Source: Solwaraspora sp. WMMD406
GTDB lineage: Bacteria; Actinomycetota; Actinomycetes; Mycobacteriales; Micromonosporaceae
DNA: 64,000 nucleotides
Assembly: GCF_029626025.1 (NCBI RefSeq)
Contig: NZ_JARUBF010000001.1
Coordinates: 6,542,001 to 6,606,000, forward strand
Direction: 5' to 3'
Shown: piece by piece, positions 59,950 to 64,000 of the stretch
Layout: the number at the start of each line of letters is the position of its first letter
Numbering within the stretch: the first letter of the stretch is position 1
Position numbers and translations under genes: made by a program
Notes under the pieces: generated by a model
What the model was told of the DNA's origin: nothing
Seen by the model: the letters and a program-made list of their open reading frames with translations, nothing else
Databases searched by the model: none

Positions 59950-61404
59950 TCAGCTGACGGCGAAGGTGGCCGAGGCGCGGCCGGCGGTATCCGGTACGGC
60001 TTCCAGGTAGAGCAGGCCGTCGCGGTGGCGGACGTACTGGCCGGGGAAGTTGACCGACTCCAGCGACAGTTTGCCGGCGTCGGCCAGCCCGGAGCGGGCC
60101 ATGAACGTGGCGTCCTGCCGGAACAGGTTGGACCCGTCGTTGGCCTCCACCCAGATCTGGTGGTTGCGGTGCCGCAGGTAGTAGCCGGGGAAGTTGGTCG
60201 ACTCCAGCGAGATGCCGGCCGAGTTGGCCAGCCCGGGCACGACCCGGAACTGCGAGTCGGCCAAATTAGCAACGTTCGCTTCCAGCCGGACCCGGTACTC
60301 CCAGTGCCGCAGGTAGCGGTCGGGCTGGTCGTGGGCGGCGAGCCGGATCGGGGTGCGGCCGTCCGGCACCGGTACGCCGAAGTTCGGTGTGCCGTCGGCG
60401 TTCCAGTAGATCTTCTGCACCCGGGTACGCCGATTCGGGTCGTTGAGCGGGTCGTAGCCGTTGCCGAGGTAGCGTTCGTAGTTGCGGGAGTGGTAGACGA
60501 TCACGTCGCTGCCGTCCTCGGCGACGGTGAACGAGTTGTGCCCCGGCCCCCACTGGCCCGTACGGCTGTTGCTGGCCAGCACCGGGTTGGGGCTCTTGGT
60601 CCACGACGACGCGTTCAGCAGGTTGCTGCCGGCCGGGGCGGTGAGCAGCCCGACGGCGTAGTTGGCGTCGGTGGCGCTGGCCGAGTAGGTCATGAAGACC
60701 CGCCCATTGCGGATGATCACCGCCGCGCCTTCGTTGACCCGGTAGCCGCGGGTCTCCCAGGCGTACGTCGGGGTGCTGATCATGACCGGGGTACCGGTGT
60801 AGGTCCACGGGTTGACCATCCGGGCCAGGTAGATGTTGGAGTTGTTGCCGGCGTACTCGGCCCAGGCCAGGTAGCGCACTCCGTTGTGGACGAAGGTGGT
60901 GGCGTCCAGCGAGAAGCTGTTGCGGGGCGGCTGGATCTGGCCGCGTTCGATCCATGGTCCGTCGAGCGGGTTGGCGGCGGAGGATTCCAGCACGTACGGG
61001 CGGATGGCCCAGATGTCGTCGGCCCGGCCGGCGGCGAAGTGGATGTACCACTTGCCGTCGATGAAGTGCAGCTCAGGTGCCCAGATGTGCGCGCCCATCT
61101 CGCCGGTGGCGTGCTTGCGCCAGATGACTCGTTCACTGGCGCTGGCCAGGCCCTGCAAGGTGGTGGCTCGGCGCATGACGATCCGGTCGTACTCGGGGAC
61201 GGTGGCGACGAAGTAGTAGTAGCCGTCGGTGTGCCGGTGGACGTGCGGGTCGGCGCGCTGCTCGGCGATCGGGTTGGTGAACTGGGCGGTGGGTGGGACC
61301 GCCGCGAGTGCGGCCGGGGCGGCGATGACAGCGGTGGTCGTGGCGGTCAGCAGGATGGTGGTTGCCGCCGCCAGCCAGCTGGCCGTGGATCGCGGTCGTC
61401 TCAT
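59950..61404 (-). CDS. Secreted GH43 arabinofuranosidase-like enzyme with CBM42
   Basis: A 484-residue exported glycosidase. A signal peptide ends near AALAAVPPT. The GH43 five-blade propeller has the three acids in RADPHVHRH, FSLDATTFVHNG and YRVNEGAAVII. The C-terminal CBM42/AbfB trefoil has three repeats (DRYLRHWEYRVRLE, GYYLRHRNHQIWVE, GQYVRHRDGLLYLE) that bind arabinose side chains. Likely trims arabinoxylan. The ATG at 61404 has GAAGG nine bases upstream; a GTG three codons earlier abuts it. An operator lies in the promoter. Confidence 0.92.
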   Translation of the reverse strand: MRRPRSTASWLAAATTILLTATTTAVIAAPAALAAVPPTAQFTNPIAEQRADPHVHRHTDGYYYFVATVPEYDRIVMRRATTLQGLASASERVIWRKHATGEMGAHIWAPELHFIDGKWYIHFAAGRADDIWAIRPYVLESSAANPLDGPWIERGQIQPPRNSFSLDATTFVHNGVRYLAWAEYAGNNSNIYLARMVNPWTYTGTPVMISTPTYAWETRGYRVNEGAAVIIRNGRVFMTYSASATDANYAVGLLTAPAGSNLLNASSWTKSPNPVLASNSRTGQWGPGHNSFTVAEDGSDVIVYHSRNYERYLGNGYDPLNDPNRRTRVQKIYWNADGTPNFGVPVPDGRTPIRLAAHDQPDRYLRHWEYRVRLEANVANLADSQFRVVPGLANSAGISLESTNFPGYYLRHRNHQIWVEANDGSNLFRQDATFMARSGLADAGKLSLESVNFPGQYVRHRDGLLYLEAVPDTAGRASATFAVS

Positions 61405-61444
61405 GGTCGTCACCCTTCACACTCATCGTCATCGATTCGATAAG

Positions 61445-61458
61445 TGTTAGCGTTAACA
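61445..61458. promoter_or_regulatory. LacI-family operator of arabinose type upstream of GH43
   Basis: TGTTAGCGTTAACA is a 14-bp palindrome with one mismatched pair, close to the TGTTAGCGCTAACA motif seen at actinomycete arabinofuranosidase genes. It lies 41 bases before the start codon. The regulator is not in the window. Confidence 0.7.
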
Positions 61459-61498
61459 GGATCGGAGGTCAAGAGGCTGCGTCATCTTGACGAAACAA

Positions 61499-61532
61499 TC
61501 CGGCCGGGTGGGGAGTTCCCCACCCGGCCGGA
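61499..61532 (-). terminator. Strong hairpin terminator downstream of the spo0M unit
   Basis: Perfect 16-bp arms (61499-61514 and 61517-61532). On the minus strand the hairpin is followed by GATTGTTTCG. It ends transcripts from the HhH-like gene and shields the GH43 operator. Confidence 0.85.
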
Positions 61533-61577
61533 TGCCGTCCGATGTGCTCGGCTACTCGCCGTCTCCGACGTGTCCGG

Positions 61578-61796
61578 TTACTCGCCGCCGAGGTTCACCA
61601 ACGCCTGCGCGGTCCGGAAGTACGGGTTGCGGCCGAGGTCGCCGACGGTGACGATGCCGAAGGCGTCCTTGAGCAGCTTGGCGTCGCTCTCGCTCACCCC
61701 CTTGAGCGCGGCGACCGGCGCGGCCACGATCTCGGTCAGGGACTTGTCCTGGTAGGCCTTGTCGACCAGGGTGGTCAGGTCAGCGGTGACCGGCAT
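61578..61796 (-). CDS. Small helix-hairpin-helix-like protein
   Basis: A 72-residue acidic/hydrophobic protein. The middle (PVAALKGVSESDAKLLKDAF, GIVTVGDLGRNPYFRTAQAL) has the form of a helix-hairpin-helix pair found in DNA-binding and scaffold proteins. GGAGAACAGA precedes the ATG. It follows spo0M by about 140 bases and may be cotranscribed. I know no function. Confidence 0.75.
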   Translation of the reverse strand: MPVTADLTTLVDKAYQDKSLTEIVAAPVAALKGVSESDAKLLKDAFGIVTVGDLGRNPYFRTAQALVNLGGE

Positions 61797-61940
61797 TTCT
61801 GTCTGTTCTCCTTACGGGTCGGGGCATGACCCGGCCCATGCCGGGCCGGGCCGTCGATCTGTCCACCGCGCGGTTGGTCTACCGCTCGGTTGGTCTACGG
61901 TCTGGTTGGCTCATGGCGCGGCGCCCGACGAGGGCGGCTG

Positions 61941-62963
61941 TCACTCTTCCGGCTCTTCTTCCTCCGGCCCTTCTTCCTCCGGCCCTTCCTCCGGCTCTTC
62001 TTCCTCCGGCTCGCCGCCCTGGTCGTCGTCGCCGAACGCATCGAACGCCTGCTCGGCGAGCATCCCGGCACCGAACCCGAGCGCGGCACCACCGACGGCA
62101 CCGGCGACCACACCACCCATTCCGGAGCCACGGTCCTCGTGCTCACCGTGGTGGCCATCGTGGTGTCCGCCGTACCCGCCGAGCAGTGCGTGCCGCTGTT
62201 CCAGCGACTGCCGCAGCCACGAGTCCACCAGGCTGATCCAGTCGATGCTCTCCGCGTCCGCGTGCGCGATCCGATAGTGGCCGTACGAGTCGTGGCCGGG
62301 GGTGAACAGTCCGGACTTCTTGTCGAACTCCAGGACCACGGTCACCCCGTGCGGGTCGGCGACGAACGTCAGTTCGATCTGACTGACCCCCGGATACCGT
62401 GGCGACGACCCGTACTCGATCTCCTGATAGAACGGCATCGTCTGGGGCGCACCGGCCAACTGGCCGTGCTCCAGGTCGGCCCCGGTGAACGGTAGGCCGA
62501 GCGCGGCGAACGCCTCCAGGATCCGTTCCTGCACCGGCAGGGGGTAGACGTGCACGTCATCGAGGTCGCCGGGATCGATGGCACCGCGTACCCAGATCTT
62601 GGTACGTAGGCCCATCGTCATGCCGGGCAGCCGCTGACCGTACACATCGGTGACCGGGGTTTCCCAGGGCACGTCGATCTCGAACGGCAGCGACAGGTGC
62701 TGGCCGGCGGCCAGCCGAAACTCGCCGCAGACCGGCACCCGGTGGAACTCGACCGTACCGTCGTATTCTTCGTCGTCGGTCTCCATCTCGACCCGGGTGA
62801 CCAGTGCGACGGTGATCTGGTCGATCTCCACCTCATGGTCGCCGCCGGTGATGTCGACCTGGCCGACCAGGTTCAGACCGGGCCGGGTGCTGGGGTTGGA
62901 CAAGATGGTGTCGACACTCGGCCCGCCGACTCCGAAGGCGCGGAGCATCCGTTTGAAGACCAC
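61941..62963 (-). CDS. Spo0M-like sporulation-control protein
   Basis: A 340-residue protein with an arrestin-like beta fold (about 1-215), as in Bacillus Spo0M: VDTILSNPSTRPGLNLVGQV, VPVCGEFRLAAGQHLSLPFE. A second domain has HDSYGHYRIAHADAESIDW. A His/Gly linker (YGGHHDGHHGEHEDRGSG), a small hydrophobic stretch (VVAGAVGGAALGFGAGML) and an acidic EPEEEEPEE tail follow. The GTG start has AGGGAGAG eight bases upstream. It fits a sporulating actinomycete. Confidence 0.9.
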   Translation of the reverse strand: MVFKRMLRAFGVGGPSVDTILSNPSTRPGLNLVGQVDITGGDHEVEIDQITVALVTRVEMETDDEEYDGTVEFHRVPVCGEFRLAAGQHLSLPFEIDVPWETPVTDVYGQRLPGMTMGLRTKIWVRGAIDPGDLDDVHVYPLPVQERILEAFAALGLPFTGADLEHGQLAGAPQTMPFYQEIEYGSSPRYPGVSQIELTFVADPHGVTVVLEFDKKSGLFTPGHDSYGHYRIAHADAESIDWISLVDSWLRQSLEQRHALLGGYGGHHDGHHGEHEDRGSGMGGVVAGAVGGAALGFGAGMLAEQAFDAFGDDDQGGEPEEEEPEEGPEEEGPEEEEPEE

Positions 62964-63191
62964 GTAACTATCTCTCCCTGGCGGTACGCTGGCGCGTTCC
63001 CCGGAGCACGCTGATCGTTGCCGCACAAGATGATCAGATATGTCTATTTTGGAACCGGGGTTGTCGACGATGCTAGCGGGACACCCTGAGAGGTTCCTGA
63101 ACACCAGATATCAGATACGCAAAGTAATTTTGCGAACACTTCTCGTTGAGTCTCTCAGTAAACTCGCAGGTTGCCGCGACGCCTGCCTGTC
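62964..63191. other. Intergenic region between spo0M and the CNNM gene
   Basis: The divergent region is less GC-rich than its surroundings (TATTTTGGAA, CAGATATCAGATACGC). It should hold promoters for both sides. No further gene was seen. Confidence 0.4.
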
Positions 63192-63197
63192 TATGCT
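63192..63197 (+). promoter_or_regulatory. -10 box for the small ORF and CNNM transcript
   Basis: TATGCT ends seven bases before ATG 63205, suggesting a leaderless start. TTGCCG about 15 bases upstream may be the -35. Confidence 0.5.
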
Positions 63198-63204
63198 GAG
63201 AACC

Positions 63205-63273
63205 ATGCCGACTACCAGCGACCCTCCCAGTCCGGGCCGCCCCGCCGCTCACGACCCCGCGGCGAGGCGGTGA
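63205..63273 (+). CDS. Leaderless 22-codon ORF overlapping the CNNM start
   Basis: The peptide MPTTSDPPSPGRPAAHDPAA plus RR is Pro/Ala-rich. Its TGA shares an A with the next ATG (TGATG), so it may couple translation of the membrane protein. It might only be a leader. Confidence 0.4.
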   Translation: MPTTSDPPSPGRPAAHDPAARR

Positions 63274-64000
63274 TGGAATGGATACTGCTGGGCGTCGCGG
63301 TGCTGCTGATCGCCGCCAACGCGCTCTTCGTAGCCGCCGAGTTCGCGTTCGTCACGGTCGACCGGGCAACTGTGGAGCGGCAGGCCGCCGCCGGTGACCG
63401 TCGCTCGGCCAGCCTGCTGCGCGGCCTACGGACCCTGTCGACCCAACTGTCCGGGGCTCAGCTCGGCATCACCGTGACCAGCCTGGTCGTCGGCTTCCTG
63501 GCCGAGCCGTCGCTGGCCACCCTGCTGCGCGGCCCGCTCGGACTCACCGGCCTGCCCGACGGCGCGACCACCGCGATCTCGCTGACCCTCGCGCTGATCC
63601 TGGCCACCGGCTTCCAGATGATCTTCGGCGAGCTGGTGCCGAAGAACTGGGCGATCGCCGAACCCCTGCGGGTCGGCCGGGTCGTCGCCGGAGCCCAGCG
63701 CGGCTTCACCACCGCCGCCGGGCCGCTGATCCGGTTCCTCAACGGTACGGCGAACCGGATCCTGCGGGCGCTCGGCATCGAGCCGACCGAGGAACTCGCC
63801 TCCGCCCGTACGCCACAGGAGCTGGCGTCGCTGGTCAGCCGCTCCGGCGAGGAAGGCACCCTGGACGCGGAGACCGCCGAACTGGTCTCCCGGTCGATCG
63901 ACTTCGGCGAGCGGACCGCCGCCGACGTGATGACCCCCCGACCCCGGGTACGGTTCGTCGCCGCCGACGCGCCCATCGCCGAGGTCCTGCGGCTGGCCGC
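63273..64000 (+). CDS. CNNM/hemolysin-type transporter (partial)
   Basis: The gene runs off the window. The N-terminal DUF21 membrane domain has MEWILLGVAVLLIAANALFV, then AAEFAFVTVDRATVERQAA, LSGAQLGITVTSLVVGFLAEP and FGELVPKNWAIAEP. A CBS-domain region starts near RSIDFGERTAADVMTPRPRV. Such proteins export Mg2+ or other cations. GTG at 63270 and ATG at 63273 are both possible starts; the upstream small ORF ends in the ATG. Confidence 0.93.
   Translation, partial: MEWILLGVAVLLIAANALFVAAEFAFVTVDRATVERQAAAGDRRSASLLRGLRTLSTQLSGAQLGITVTSLVVGFLAEPSLATLLRGPLGLTGLPDGATTAISLTLALILATGFQMIFGELVPKNWAIAEPLRVGRVVAGAQRGFTTAAGPLIRFLNGTANRILRALGIEPTEELASARTPQELASLVSRSGEEGTLDAETAELVSRSIDFGERTAADVMTPRPRVRFVAADAPIAEVLRLA

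Noticed and set aside
1-64000. tRNA, rRNA or CRISPR array
   Set aside because: I saw no cloverleaf with TTCGA-type loop, no rRNA blocks and no evenly spaced repeats.

Overview
The window is high-GC DNA (third codon positions almost always G or C) from a mycelial actinomycete, most likely of the Micromonosporaceae. Support comes from the mycothiol genes (mshA and a mycothiol-dependent maleylpyruvate-isomerase-like enzyme), the developmental regulators (a BldN-type ECF sigma factor and a BldC-type small DNA-binding protein), the 33-residue ribosomal protein bS22, a Spo0M-like protein, XRE/DUF397 pairs, and many leaderless transcripts. No rRNA, tRNA or CRISPR was seen.

Layout. (1) 1-3.3 kb: end of an unknown gene, a cyclase-STAND-TPR regulator and an FmdB zinc-ribbon protein. 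(2) 3.3-43.2 kb: a conserved core block whose gene order mirrors, in reverse, M. tuberculosis Rv0482-Rv0512. It holds a lytic transglycosylase, a tandem GNAT, the haem operon rex-hemA-hemC-hemD-hemB, a two-component pair, glutaredoxin and HAD genes, bldN with an RsbN-like partner, a SerB-like HAD, acyltransferase, epimerase, bS22, the BldC-like gene, proline dehydrogenase, a glutathionylspermidine-synthase-like gene, ppx, regX3/senX3 with phoU and a Pho box between them, gpmA, a histone-H1-like protein, YbjN, mshA, an SDR, a methyltransferase and murB. (3) 43.2-49.1 kb: a beta-glucoside (cellobiose-type) uptake and hydrolysis operon: binding protein, two permeases, GH1 beta-glucosidase and a LacI regulator, with two perfect operator palindromes flanking the promoter -35. 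(4) 49.1-59.3 kb: an accessory zone of toxin-antitoxin modules and debris: an internally deleted XRE gene, a FitAB/VapBC pair, an XRE-ImmA/IrrE metallopeptidase coupled to a PIN nuclease, a frameshifted Phd antitoxin without toxin, an XRE-DUF397 pair facing a DivIVA-like gene, an IS5-family insertion, a nested 130-bp inverted repeat and an orphan VapB. A structured stretch at 54.8-55.2 kb carries a 28-codon ORF with a strong ribosome binding site and two operator-like palindromes with no obvious regulator. (5) 59.3-64 kb: an exonuclease-like protein, a secreted GH43-CBM42 arabinofuranosidase with an arabinose-type operator, a small HhH-like protein, Spo0M and the start of a CNNM/hemolysin-type membrane protein.

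How genes work together. Rex should sense NADH/NAD+ and repress its own operon, tying haem synthesis to respiration. SenX3-RegX3-PhoU handle phosphate, and Ppx polyphosphate. MshA starts mycothiol synthesis. BldN, its RsbN-like membrane anti-sigma candidate and the BldC-like protein point to sporulation control. The sugar operon lacks an ATPase gene and probably uses a shared MsiK-type ATPase encoded elsewhere.
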